Of a DNA stretch of 64,000 nt, positions 35,234 to 46,690 are shown one piece after another. Both the position numbers and the translations under genes were made by a program. Every line of letters starts with the position of its first letter. Positions within the stretch are counted from its first letter, which is position 1. Origin of the DNA: Rhizopus arrhizus (lineage: Eukaryota > Mucoromycota > Mucoromycetes > Mucorales > Rhizopodaceae). The notes under the pieces were generated by a model. It searched no databases and was not told the origin of the DNA. It saw nothing but the letters and a program-made list of their open reading frames with translations. Where the stretch lies: assembly GCA_024220505.1 (NCBI GenBank), contig JAKZZE010000002.1:248001-312000 (forward strand). Direction: 5' to 3'.

Positions 35234-37216
35234 TTAGTAAAGAAAGAAAGGGGGTTTTAAAAGGAAAGGAAAAGAAAATAGTAAAAAAAAAGTTTTATGT
35301 GAAAGTGAAGGTAAGGAAGAGGAAAAAAGAAAGGGAAAAAAAAAAAGTTAAAACCAATTTTAGAAAATAATTGGCCCTTCTTATCCCCGCTCCTTTTTTT
35401 TTCTTGTGTAGCAAAAGGTACAGATAAAAATAAAGCGGAGAAGGAAAATAAGAAGAATTCAAACAAGAGGATAGATAATAAATGACTTACACAATCTGAG
35501 GAGAAATGAAAGGCTATGAAACATATAAATACCATTTGTATAGACATCTAATCTATAGATTATAATATTAAAAGTTTAAGCGAGATGCTATTATAATTAT
35601 AACTTACTATTATTTATTCTAAAAGGGAAAGTAGGCAAGTTTATTAATTGGTTTATATGACAGATTATAGTTCTTTAATCCAATAAACTTGGGAATACTT
35701 TTCCCCCGGAGTTATTGTCAAATTTTAAAAAAAAAAAATTCGCACAAATTTTTTTTAGCACACTTTCTGAGAAAAAAAAGTCGGCTCGAATAAAATGAAT
35801 GAAAAGTGGCACATTTTTTTTGCCCAATATCGAGCTTTTCTCTCGGCAGCTACTATATCTCAAAGTCTTATCCTGGTAAAATCCTTAAAAGTGAAGATTA
35901 TAAGGAGTTTGTTGTCTTGGATGGGGAGTAAGTTTAAAGCAACTAAATTTTTTAACATCTGGTTTGATATGAATAAGAGTAAGCTAATACAATGTTCTTT
36001 GGGTTTCCAAAATGTTTATAAAATGTTACATTATTTTGAACTGCAGTTAAATTTTTTTACGATATTACATTCTTACCTTTTGTTCTTTGGTGGAATCAAT
36101 GTTTATGTTTTCATTAGCTTGAGCCAATATATGGTTTCCAAAAATGGATATAGTTTTGACTTATTTCAGGGCCACTTTGGCTAAGCCATAGCTTTTTTTA
36201 TTTTTATTTTAAATTGACATGAAAAGTAGATTATTTGATGATTAATGCAATATGTGTATGCGCATACTATTATTTCTCTATCGTTGATACCATTTTTAAT
36301 GTGTAATTTTACATATGGGCTCATGAATATTTGTAAGTGATATTGATATACACACATAAAATAAACCATTTGCTATGAGTACACGTCTGCGCAATTCACA
36401 GTATTAAAAATATGGAAGTTCTCGTAAGTTATGTTTATAAAGTAATTATGAAATTTTCGATATTCCTTGTGGTGTACAAATGCGATTGTCCAAATGTAAT
36501 CAGTTTTAAAAGAAAGCAAGCTTGTCACCAAAGTTACTTTAGGGACCTTGAGTTTTGCTTTAATATTGGTTAAATAGGTGTCTTGAAATGGCTGCATAAT
36601 AAGTTTCAAAAAATCAGTGAGAAATATTTTATTGTTTACAGCATTTTTTTACGTTAGGATAAATGTATTTGTCACTATGTAAACTTCTTAATTATGTTTT
36701 CGTTATATGAAGTCTTTATATATGTAAGAAAAACTGTATGGCCATCTTTAATATGTCTCTAGTAATCATATTTCATCGAGCTGTTATGAAGCATACAGTA
36801 TATATAAGCTTTTAAAATTGCATATAGTTCTTTTGTTTGCTCTCATTTCTAGCTGTGCTGACCCTTCTTTTACAGGTTCCATACAAACAATCGTTTAGTT
36901 ATTTAGAAAGTACGCGATGCATAAAACGATTGAGGTTAGAAGTAAAAGGCTCATATTAAAGTTTGTCAACAAGTATACAAAGATCTAATATTTTAAAATA
37001 CATACAACTTACCTCCTTCAAAGTTATTCAAATAGAATATGATGGTTTTGTAATATCTTGTGGAGTAGCAAATATTGGCGTCTTTTGTTTCCTGTTTTTG
37101 TCAATTCACGTGATTCAGAGCTCAATGTACGTCACATTTCACTCACAGCTTAAAGCTTTAGAAATCAGGACGCGCAAGCTTTTCTACCTTCTACTTTTTA
37201 ATTATAAAAATTTAAA
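35234..37216. other. Intergenic region, no supported gene
   Basis: About 2 kb between the homeobox start and RPT2 start. An ORF of 129 codons at 35795-36184 (hydrophobic, no domain) is probably chance. The purine-rich stretch 35236-35350 is likely the homeobox gene's promoter or leader. Confidence 0.45.
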
Positions 37217-38769
37217 ATGGTAAAAACTCGAAACAGAACAAAAGGAGCTCAAGGGCTTATTGTCAACTAATAGTGACTAAACTTGTTATAAAAAAGGGAA
37301 ATTCACAATCTGGCATGCCAAGAGGCAATGATAAAAAGACAAGGTATATTCATATACAATTTACAAAATAAATGATCATCTTACACATGTATAGGAAAAG
37401 GATAAAAAGAAAAAGTGGGAACCCCCCGTTCCTACTCGTGTAGGAAAGAAGAAAAAGAGAGGACCCGATACAACAGCTAAATTACCACAAGGTAATGTTT
37501 TTGATAAATATAGCAAAACCTTTATGTAATGACACATTTTATAAATAGTTTTTCCTACAACCCGCTGTCGTCTCAAGATGCTCAAGATGGAACGTATTAA
37601 AGATTATTTGTTACTTGAAGAAGAATTTGTGCAGAATCAAGAAAGACTTAAGCCTCAAGAAGAAAGAGATCAAGAAGAACGAACACGAGTTGACGATCTT
37701 CGTGGTTCACCCATGACTGTTGGTTCATTAGAAGAAATCATTGACGATGACCACGTTATTGTCTCTTCTACCACTGGACCTGAATATTATGTTTCAGTCA
37801 TGAGTTTTGTGGATAAAGATTTGTTGGAACCTGGATGCAGTGTCTTACTACACCACAAAACAATGTCTGTTGTCGGTGTGCTTGCTGATGATACAGATCC
37901 TATGGTGAGTGTGATGAAATTGGAAAAGGCGCCTACAGAATCATACGCAGATATTGGTGGTTTAGAGAAACAAATTCAAGAAATTAAGGAAGCAGTTGAA
38001 TTGCCTCTAACACATCCTGAACTCTATGAAGAAATGGGTATTAAGCCTCCTAAAGGTGTTATTCTTTATGGTGTACCCGGTACAGGTAAAACCTTATTGG
38101 CCAAGGCTGTCGCAAACCAGACTAGTGCTACCTTCTTGCGTATTGTCGGTTCTGAATTGATTCAGAAATACTTGGGGGATGGGCCTAAGCTTGTACGTGA
38201 ATTATTCCGTGTGGCAGAAGAGAATGCCCCATCAATTGTTTTTATTGATGAAATCGATGCTGTTGGTACTAAACGTTATGATTCTACTTCTGGTGGTGAA
38301 CGCGAAATTCAGCGTACAATGTTGGAATTATTAAATCAATTAGATGGTTTTGATTCAAGAGGTGATGTAAAGGTTATTATGGCTACAAATAAGATTGATA
38401 GTTTGGATCCTGCCTTGATTCGTCCTGGTCGTATTGATCGTAAAATTGAATTCCCTCTTCCTGATGTGAAGACAAAGCGCAGAATCTTTAACATTCACAC
38501 TTCAAGGATGACATTATCTGATGATGTTGATTTGGAAGAATTCGTCATGTCAAAGGACGATTTGTCTGGTGCTGATATTAAAGTATGTACAATAGGATGA
38601 ATATTGGCAATTATAATAACTAATGCTTATTTAGGCTATTTGTACTGAAGCAGGTTTGATGGCATTACGCGAACGTCGTATGAAGGTTGTCGCAGAAGAT
38701 TTCCGTAAAGCAAGAGAAAAGGTGTTGTATAGAAAGAGTGAAGGAACGCCTGAAGGCTTATACCTTTAA
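37217..38769 (+). CDS. RPT2: 26S proteasome regulatory ATPase Rpt2 (PSMC1)
   Basis: Seen: exon 1 is only ATG (37217-37219); exon 2 37297-37343 ([14 protein letters not shown]); exon 3 37395-37491 ([17 protein letters not shown]); exon 4 37549-38582; exon 5 38635-38769. Walker A is GVPGTGKT, Walker [10 protein letters not shown], the second region of homology [20 protein letters not shown], and the C-terminal HbYX motif is LYL. MGNSQS fits the N-myristoylation site known for Rpt2. Known: Rpt2 is one of six ATPases that unfold substrates and open the 20S gate. Exon 2 is 47 nt, so exons 2 and 3 are out of phase by one. Adding one A at the A5 run 37333-37337 gives [14 protein letters not shown] and a total of 438 residues, matching the family. 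Confidence 0.93.
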
Positions 38770-38791
38770 TTGTTATTTTTTTGTTTTTGTT

Positions 38792-39944
38792 TTATTGTAT
38801 GTTAAATACATGACAAGTATTTTTCCAAATGGTTTCTGATAATTGTTCTGGATCTACATTTCTAATAGAAGCGATAACATGCAATACAAGTCTATTATCA
38901 TCTTAATAAATAAATCCAAGAAAATATATACTTTTTTTAACACTTACCCAATTGTACAGGGTTCATTCCTGCTTTTTACCATATATCCCATTTCGAATTT
39001 CTCCTTCTTTTTAGTAGCAGGTGAATACAATTCCATATCTTCTTTCGAAACCTTTTCAAGATGCTTGAAAGACGCGTGTGTAGGGCGAATATCACACCAA
39101 GGCGCGTCTGTTTCGATCACCAGTTTATCTTCCGGGATTTCTCTGACCACTTGCAAATTTTCTTCTGTTTTTAGCGAACAACCGTTGACACCAATGTATA
39201 AATCCAGCTCGATGAGCTTCTTCATCTCCTCCAATGATCCTGTAAAAGAGTGAACAACACCATGTTTAAACTTGTGTCGGTTGGCTTTGACAAGATTATA
39301 AAAATCATCGCCCGTGTTACGGTTATGTAAAAACATGGGCAGGTTTGTCTTTTCTGCCAAGTCAAACTGTCGTTCAAAATACTTTTTTTGAATCTCTTTA
39401 GAACAAAACTGAAGACGATCATAATCCAAACCGCATTCACCAATAGCAATAACTGATTTTGATTGTACTAGTTTTAATAACTCGGCATAGTATCCTTCTG
39501 GACCTCCAGAATATTGTTCAAATTCCTCACAACGTGTAGGATGACAGCCGACAGTTGAGTACAAAAACCCTTTTGCTGATTTTATGTGTTTAGTTGAATT
39601 CGTTTTTAATGGTTTACTTTTTATACAATCTCTACCTTCTTCTGGATTACTGTCGATGTATTCAATAGCTTCTTTAGCTTCTGATAAATTGGTGCCTGTA
39701 ATAAAGAGCTTTTGAACACCTGCTTTCTTTGCTCTTTGTAATATCAAAGAAAGATCGTCTATGATACAAAAGATAAGTTTGGGGAATCACAAGTATGTAC
39801 AGAACATGTTACCAGCATGTGCTTGCTTTCCACGATAAATGCCCCTAAACATAGGGTCAGTCATATTAGCTCCAATATCTATTATGTTAAATCAGTTTCT
39901 TTCTATAAGCTCTCTGTCATTTATCACGAACCAATAAAACGCAT
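38792..39944 (-). CDS. TatD-family metal-dependent nuclease (TATDN1)
   Basis: Seen: four exons. The ATG at 39942-39944 gives [17 protein letters not shown], spliced via a GTTCGT donor. Then [61 protein letters not shown] and [16 protein letters not shown]. These are the metal-binding and catalytic blocks of the TatD family (amidohydrolase-like TIM barrel), including Glu of GECGLDY, His of FLHNR, His of VVHSFTG and Asp of ETDAPW. The usual first HxH is replaced by a GAN motif, as in the TATDN1 branch. Known: TatD proteins are 3'-5' DNases/exonucleases with roles in DNA repair or apoptosis. The last exon ends VFNIQ. Convergent with RPT2 (22-bp gap) and divergent from the Twinkle gene. Confidence 0.9.
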
Positions 39945-40116
39945 CACAGAACGCATAAAAAAGTGGAGAAAAGAACAAGATATAAAAAATCCTGTACCTG
40001 TGTGCCTGCTTCGGCAAACTAAAACATTGGCGTCATCATCGAAACTGTCAAAAATTTTCTCACAAAAAAAGAGAATATGTTTGTTTTATTTTGCATATAC
40101 TTTAATAGTATACACC
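39945..40116. promoter_or_regulatory. Likely bidirectional promoter TatD / Twinkle
   Basis: Only 172 bp separate the divergent start codons of the TatD nuclease and the Twinkle-like helicase, so promoters of both must lie here or overlap the genes. No specific box was identified. Confidence 0.45.
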
Positions 40117-41267
40117 ATGTATAGGTTGTTACCAAGAATCTTGTCTATTACTCAAATCCGACCCAAAAATGTTACATGCAGTTTAAATCGATCTATTCGT
40201 GTACTGCGACAACCCATTGTTTTAAGAAATTTAAGTACTGCGGCCAGCGAATCATTAGAAGAATCACAAATTGAAATTGAGACAGCAAAAGATCAATTGG
40301 AATACATTCGAGAAGAAGAAGAAGCAGATGCTGTTAATCCTTTGTTGAAACCTGATCGAGTTTTAAATTTTGGCGATCTTCGAAAAGATGTATATGATGA
40401 AATTCTTAATCCAGATGCTCACCGAGGTGTGCAGAGTAAAGATTTGCCTTTATTCAACCAGATCCTTAAAGGTCATAGACGAGGAGAACTGACAATTTTG
40501 ACAGGACCCACTGGGTTTGGTAAAACAACTGTGATTAGTCAATTAAGTCTTGATTATTGTAGATCAGGGGTGCCAACACTATGGGGATCGTTTGAAATTC
40601 TTAACAAGCGATTAGCCAAGAAGATGTTGTCTCAATTTGCAGAAAAGGATTTGACCCAATTCCCAGAAGAATTTGATCGAGTTGCGGATGAATTTGAAAA
40701 GGTTTATATGAAGAATCAATGCATTAAAAAAGGAAAGGCTGATAGTTTTTTTTTTTTTTAGTTACCAATGTATTTCCTAAAATTTCACAGCAGTACACCT
40801 ATTAAAAAAGTATTGAATGTTTGTAAAGAAGCCGTTGACGTGTATGGTGTTCAGCATATTGTTATCGATAACCTCCAATTCATGTTATCACAGCAAGCAA
40901 GAGCAGGTTTAGATAAATGGGAGTTACAAGAAGATGCCATCGCAAAAATAAGAAGTTTTGCTACATCGGAAGATGTTCATATTACTCTAGTTGTTCATCC
41001 AAGAAAAGAAACAGGAGAAGAATTGGACATCAATTCTATTTTTGGTAGTGCCAAAGTAACCCAGGAAGCAGATAATGTCATCATCTTACAGCGTCGTTTT
41101 AATACAAGAGCAATTGACATAAAAAAGAACAGATACGATGGTACACTTGGAGTGATAAAATATAAATTCAACAAAATACACTTAAAATAGAAGAAGTTGA
41201 ACTAGAAGATCCATCAAAGCGAGTAAAACAGTCTTCAAGTACATCTATAATACCAAGGAGAAAATAA
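40117..41267 (+). CDS. Twinkle-like mitochondrial replicative DNA helicase, helicase domain only
   Basis: Seen: ATG 40117 starts a basic Ser/Arg-rich leader (MYRLLPRILSITQIRP, later RNLSTAA) typical of mitochondrial import. The SF4 (DnaB/T7 gp4-like) RecA core follows: FNQILKGHRRGELTILTGP, GPTGFGKTT (Walker A), TLWGSFEILNKRLAKKML, HIVIDNLQFML (Walker B), VVHPRKETGEELD, IFGSAKVTQEADNVIILQR and KNRYDGTLG. One intron (40702-40760) has a GTTTAT donor. Known: Twinkle unwinds mtDNA; the animal protein has an N-terminal primase-like half. That half is absent here, and the gene upstream leaves no room for it. The frame stops at 41190, but one extra A at 41184-41187 would extend it through EEVELEDPSKRV to 41267. 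A 50-nt intron is an alternative. Confidence 0.87.
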
Positions 41268-41842
41268 ATATGTTTTTGTATACACCAGATTTTTCACTTC
41301 TGTTTTTATTTTATCAACTTGGAATTGAGTTGAAATAATTCTTTGTCTTCAATAACTTGGTTAAAGCATTTTCCTTTTAAGCTCAACTAAAGCTACAACT
41401 GAATTCAACCAATAGACAAAAAAAAAAAACTTGCCCCTTATTCTGACTTACTTAAAAAAGAGCTTTCGACCAAAAACAAAGCCAGGTTTAATTAAATAAT
41501 ACTTAGTTTTCGACTACGTGGCCAATTCAAAGAAACCCTTCTTTATTAGAACAGAACTCAAAGAAGGATTTTAAATGTCTAGTCCAGTCTTGACAATCTT
41601 CTGGATTAATCTTCTCAGTAGAAGCTTCGTCCATTTTTATGAAGAAACTGTTTCACTCTTTAGATGGTGTAGAAAGGAATAAAATACAAAAAGATGCTCT
41701 TTTCAATTTGCAATGGGTAATATACAAACGAAGTGGGATAACTGTTTGAACGAAAAACTGAACAAATCAAAATAGATCAGGGCTATAGCAAAAGAGACTT
41801 TTTTCGTACATATAGGAAGCCACTGAAAAAAGAAGTATCATT
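41268..41842. other. Short intergenic region with a possible small ORF
   Basis: Between the Twinkle gene and the TBC gene. Holds a 35-codon minus-strand ORF (41527-41634) and AT-rich DNA. Confidence 0.45.
41527..41634 (-). CDS. Possible small protein of 35 residues
   Basis: Seen: starts MDEASTEKINPEDCQDW, contains HLKSFFEFCSNKE and ends FL. The composition is protein-like (two Cys, Trp, amphipathic centre), but no family is recognised. It could also be one exon of a larger gene. Weak evidence: only length, composition and a clean start. Confidence 0.25.
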   Translation of the reverse strand: MDEASTEKINPEDCQDWTRHLKSFFEFCSNKEGFL

Positions 41843-43795
41843 TTATTTATCCATAAGATGTTTAAGACCAGATAGTCTCTGATGTAATCCTTCTCTTTCT
41901 CTTTCACTTTCGGCATATTTCACTTTAATCTCAATAATCATAGTTTCCATGTACTTCAACTGTTCCTCCAACGCGGAGTTACGTTCAACCAAAACAGAAT
42001 TCTTTGTAAACAAGATTTCCATCTCTTCTTTAACTCTTGCTTCTACCTCTGCAGGTAAGGAATCCAGCGTCTTTTTCAATTCATTTGTTTGCTGTCGGAG
42101 TACTTCATTTTCATTGTGGATACGAACAATGTCCATCTTAGCCGTGATCAATTCAGCAGCTAAAGTAGTATGGTCTTGATTGAGCTCGGTATATTCTTGA
42201 TCTACTTGTCGAATAGACTCCTGCAATTGCTTGTTTTGTTTTTTTAAAGATTCAATAATTTCTGCTTCACTGTTGGCCTTGGAGGATTCGATTTGAAAGT
42301 CTTTTGCTAAACGGTCCAGTCGTTTAGGAGAAATATGTATTTGGAATGCATCATGAACAAGTTGATCACAATCTTTCTACTCTTTTAAATAAGAATCATA
42401 TCGTGTATATATCGTATATGTATTACCTGGTATATGAAAAGTAATTTGTTTTTAAGATAAAGTGTTAAGTCGTCATATTCAAGGCTTAATAGAGTAGATT
42501 GGTTCTTTTCCATTAAGGCCAAAGAAAAACGGAAGAGGGTTTCAATACCTTCAGCAAATATCATGTCGTAAATACGAAAGACAATATCCATCGGAAACTT
42601 ATATGCAAAAAGCGTATTGAACCATTGATAAGCATACATGTTGGATTTGATATCATGCGCTTCAAAATGTCTATGAAGATGGGGTAAATGATCGGCTAAC
42701 AAACCGTTTAATTGGTATAATCGTCTTGATAATAGGTCTGGTTGAGGTAAAAAATGTCCTCTGAGTCCATACTTGTTCATCAATTGAACCAAAACACAAA
42801 ATGTTTCTTCTTCTGGCATCTACAAGCATTTAGTTTTTACATGCATTTGAATTTTTTTTTTCTATTTACATTAAGCAGTAAAGGCATTGTTACATAGAGT
42901 AAGCTTGGGCTATAGCCAACATCTTTGTCATATAAGGAGTAAGCTTTCATGATATTAAATAAAGCCTCTTTTTGATGCTCCTCGTTCAACGCCGTTAATT
43001 TTGGTAAATCACGAGCAATTGCTTTTTCATAGACAGATTCATCTTTTAAAAGTTGCATGTATTGCTCTTCTAATTTGATGTTTTTACTCTTAGCAAACAT
43101 TTGCCAAACGGTACCTCGAAGTGCAGAAGGTATTCCTTTTTGTATTTGGCAGGATAATACCTTGGCTTCTGATTTACTAACACCAGCAAAGTCCGAAATA
43201 ACCTTGGACCAAAATTCTAAATTAAGGAATAATTGAATATCATGTTTAAAATCATGGAAACTGCATTGTTATTACCCCAATCTATGTCCTCGTTATGTTT
43301 TTCATCTAATTCTTCTGCACTGTTATTTACAAGTGCCGTACTACTGCTGTTATTACTATTATTATTATTATTATTGTTGTCTAAGCGTGCCAATAACAAG
43401 TCATAATTCGAAGCACTTGATACGTAAGAATGAATAGAAGACATAGTAGACCGGTGACTTTCATGTCTAGCATGGTATCTGTCATCTTCTATTTCAGAAT
43501 CTGATTTGTCTCGCTCTTCTTCGATTTGCTGTAAACCATCTACAAGTTCATTATCTCCTTTTTTTTCCATGATCGGATTCTCCTCCTTAAAGGGAATTTT
43601 TACGTTATTTCCAGTGATGGTTGCTGATCTACTCCTTCTCTTACTTATCTTGGTTTCAATCACTTCTTGTTGTATAGCAACCGTATCTAAGGAACTGTCA
43701 TCAGATTTCTCCTCTGAAGAAGGTCGGATTGTGATGGAAGATTCATTATTGATTTCTTTATCAAAAGCTTCACTATGAATCTCTGTTGATGTCAT
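41843..43795 (-). CDS. TBC-domain Rab GTPase-activating protein with C-terminal coiled coil (Gyp5/EVI5-like)
   Basis: Seen: four exons. An acidic, Ser-rich N-terminal region (with a poly-Asn run) leads to the TBC domain: EFWSKVISDFAG, GIPSALRGTVWQMF (Arg finger in IPxxxR), DLPKLTALNEEHQ, DVGYSPSLLYV, MYAYQWFNTLFAYKFP (Gln finger) and MDIVFRIYDMIFAEG. A long coiled coil of about 150 residues ends the protein. Known: TBC proteins use the Arg and Gln fingers to speed GTP hydrolysis on Rab GTPases; the TBC plus coiled-coil layout is that of Gyp5/EVI5. Inferred: acts in secretory or endosomal traffic. Target Rab not decidable. Divergent from the UXT-like gene with 171 bp between starts. Confidence 0.9.
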
Positions 43796-43966
43796 AAAGG
43801 AGGGTGAAAGGGTTATTAAAAGAAAAAAGAGAGAAAAGAACTAAAAAAAAAGGGGTTTGAACACTTGAATAAATTGGTTGATCTTATTGAGTTTCAAACT
43901 TTCGTCTTTTGCAGTCCTTCAAGTCACAGAAAAAAATGGCTGTGTTCTTCTGTTTTTTATGCACTC
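43796..43966. promoter_or_regulatory. Likely bidirectional promoter TBC / UXT-like
   Basis: 171 bp between divergent ATGs. Contains an A-rich tract near 43820-43855. No defined motif. Confidence 0.4.
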
Positions 43967-44634
43967 ATGTCAGATAAAGAGAAGCAAGATTTGAATGAAT
44001 TAATAAGAAAGTATGACGATTTCATCACTTTGAAACTAAAGCCATCATTGAAAAAGGAAATTGATCAAAGAGATTCAATATTCAATACAATGGCTGAATA
44101 GTAAGTTATTTGTTTTGTTTTTTTTTTAATAAAAATAGTATTAATGAATAATCAAGTCAAAAGCTAAACTCTCAAATCGAGTTGATACAAACAAATGAAA
44201 TGAAAGAATTAAAGACAATGACCGACCTTGGCTCACACTTCTATGCTCAGGCACATATGTAAGAAGAATATGAGAGATTGATACAGAAAACTTACAAAAC
44301 ACCATGAACAATAGACAGGATACAACTTTTATTTATGTTAATGTTGGATTTGGATTTCATGTTCAATTCACTTTGAATGAAGCAAAGGATTTCATAAAGA
44401 AGAAGGAAGAGCATTTACAAAAGTAACAAAAAAAAAGTATACAAAAGAAGTTTTAAAATATAAATTAATATTATATCCAATAGACAAGCAGACAAGCATT
44501 CAGGAGAAGCAGATAAGATTAGAGCTCATATTAAAATGGTATACATATAATCATTGGAACAAAAAAACCAAAGCTAAGTTATCTTGACATAGGCACTAGA
44601 AGCCATCTCAGAAATATTGATGTCCAGCAAATAA
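43967..44634 (+). CDS. UXT-type prefoldin-like subunit
   Basis: Seen: five exons. MSDKEKQDLNELIRKYDDF, LKPSLKKEIDQRD, then QKLNSQIELIQ and KTMTDLGSHFYAQAH, then YVNVGFGFHVQFTLNEA and KKKEEHLQ, and a final helix AHIKMALEAISEIL. This is the prefoldin-alpha pattern of UXT/ART27 (coiled coil, beta hairpin pair with DLG.xF, coiled coil). Known: UXT sits in the URI/R2TP-prefoldin-like co-chaperone complex. Exon 2 uses the acceptor ATCAAG (an earlier ATAG would run into a stop). Ends 46 bp before the next same-strand start codon. Confidence 0.85.
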
Positions 44635-44680
44635 TTTTTTTTTTGAGATTTTTATTTTCCTTTCTTTTATAAAAATACAC

Positions 44681-45292
44681 ATGATCAATAAAGCTGTCTA
44701 TAGTAACAATGAAAATAATAAGCTTCGAACTGTAGATTGGATCTTGTATTGCTATTTCTTATCACATATTCCAATCACTTTGTTACTTGACTTGCAAGCC
44801 ATTTACCCTCCCAATTGGGTTCCCCAACCTCTACTTGATATCACTACTCGATATATCGACATATTGAATGATCCACTTATGAATCCTATTAAGAATGTTC
44901 ACATGTACTGGTTTAAATCTTTTGTTTTCTGTGAAGCATTTTTACAACTTCCATTTTTCTTTGTTGCTGCTTATGGAGTTTATCACAGTAAATTAATCAT
45001 ATATACACCACTTACTTATAACATCCATTTTCTATATTAGAAAAACTTTGGATTCGATTACCATTAGTAGGTAAGTATTTCTATAGGAGATATAAGAGTA
45101 ACAGCTTATGCTTTTTTAGTTTATGGAACACATGTCGCGACAACCGTTATACCATGTCTTGCTGAAATAGCATGGGGATCCAAGTTGAACTACTTTCAAA
45201 CTTTTGGCTTGTTGTCTTTGTACCTTCCTTACTTTTTTATTCCTCTTCTTGCTATAATAGATTCAGTCATTACACTTCATCAACTCTATTAA
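44681..45292 (+). CDS. TMEM97 / sigma-2 receptor-like EXPERA membrane protein
   Basis: Seen: three exons. Four hydrophobic segments (ILYCYFLSHIPITLLLDLQ, FKSFVFCEAFLQLPFFFV, PLVVYGTHVATTVIPCL, LSLYLPYFFIPLLAIIDSVI) with a Lys/Arg-poor loop containing WVPQPLLDI and DPLMNP. CEAFLQLPFFF is the EXPERA-domain hallmark. Known: TMEM97-type proteins are ER membrane proteins linked to sterol handling. The C-terminus is short (LHQLY). The start codon is preceded by only 46 bp after the UXT stop, with T-rich sequence and TATAAAAATA. Confidence 0.85.
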
Positions 45293-45633
45293 TTGATTCT
45301 TATGTTTACAATAAAAAAAAAGGGGGTGACTTTTAGGGCGTTCAAGCAAATTTTCCCTTTCCCTTGTTGATCCTAATTTGGATTTGTTTCAAATATGTTA
45401 CTATTTTCCTATGAAAATTTAAGAAAGCCTCAAAGCAAAGGGATGGTAAACTTCCTTCTTAAAGATAGAATATTTTTAAGTCACTTGCTATTTGAAATTA
45501 TGATCTACAGTATTAAAAAAAAAGCAATCGACCACTTTCATTCTTTTTGTTTTCCTGTTCTTTACAAGTTTATTATTCTTTTTTAACAAAGAGGAATAGA
45601 CAAAAAAAAAAGTCCAATCTACCAGAAAAATCA

Positions 45634-45850
45634 TCAAATGATTACTTTGGTGATTTCTGTTGGCCAACCAGATACGGGTTTGCTATGATTGAAGCATTCT
45701 CTGCGAAAAGATGCTTTTAATTTGCTTAAGTATCCTTTGATAGAGGTTAGGAATGACGAATATGGACACAAATAGACAAAGTTATAATCTCTTACTGAAA
45801 TTTTTTTTCGACTTATTGGAATGATGAGTGGAAGCATTATCTATGGCTAG
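45634..45850 (-). pseudogene. Decayed Tc1/mariner-like transposase C-terminal fragment
   Basis: Seen: one frame reads DYNFVYLCPYSSFLTSIKG then SKLKASFRRE; a neighbouring frame just upstream gives DNASTHHSNK. Together these correspond to the D2 block (DNAxxH), the YLPPYSPFLNPIE block and SK(V/L)K of DDE_3 transposases, with the catalytic Glu lost (IKG) and a frameshift between the blocks. No terminal repeats found. Confidence 0.6.
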
Positions 45851-46626
45851 GTTACATCTTTGCATGTTATGTTACTAGCGAGCGAACCATGATTTCAAAC
45901 GGCAAATAATTTAGAGAATTGTGTATTGTAATAACACATTCATAATCATCTAGAAATATTCATCCCTTGTTGTATAGCTATCTTTAGTAATTTTATTTAA
46001 TAAACATCAATCAAAAATCATAATTGAATAACTTGCCTTGTCTAATCCTTCCTGTTACTTTTGATCTAGTTTCACTCCAGTTATTTGCTTCTCTCCGATC
46101 TCACTGACTCTAAGTGCCGAACATCATCCTCTAATTACAGTTATATCCAAATCGTAGAGAATCGATCTAGTTTCATATGCCTTCATTGCTTTTATTAGTA
46201 AATTGAACTAGCCAACCTACTACCGTTTAACTATTACATACATATTAGGATATCGGTACAATATGCCTTAGAACGAATGAAAAACAACCATCTACTTAGT
46301 AGCACCTATAAAGAATGAACTAGCAGTAAATAAGAAGACTGCCGCAAGTATGATAAGAAATTATTTAGAAAAAAAGATTCAGATATTGTATGTCCATATA
46401 ATGCAGTCTGTATAATTGATAGGGACTAAGGAATAGTTAACGACAGATATAAAGCAAACATCTAACGGTACCATGATTTATACTATCTAGTTGGAAGGCA
46501 TTAAAACAGTATATATGATTATAAGATCTAATATAAACATAATTGGGTTCTTTTGGTCATACAGATATCATCCTTTTTGGATGATGCTTGCTTTTTATTA
46601 ACAAGATGATAGTTCTGCGTTAATAA

Positions 46627-46690
46627 TTGTGTTTCAAGCCAGAGAGGAGAGAAAGAACCTGATAAGAACTAAGAAGCTAGAATAGAACAG
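46627..46690 (+). repeat. Dispersed repeat copy 2, possible LTR fragment
   Basis: Matches 10341-10400 in the same orientation (TTGTGTTTCAAGCCAGAGAG then GAGA, with weaker similarity further on). See copy 1. Confidence 0.45.

Noticed and set aside
35795..36184. 129-codon ORF between homeobox and RPT2
   Set aside because: Hydrophobic composition from AT-rich sequence; no recognisable family or splice structure.
39817..40116. N-terminal extension of the Twinkle frame
   Set aside because: Overlaps the TatD first exons on the other strand; the Met at 40117 starts a proper mitochondrial leader.
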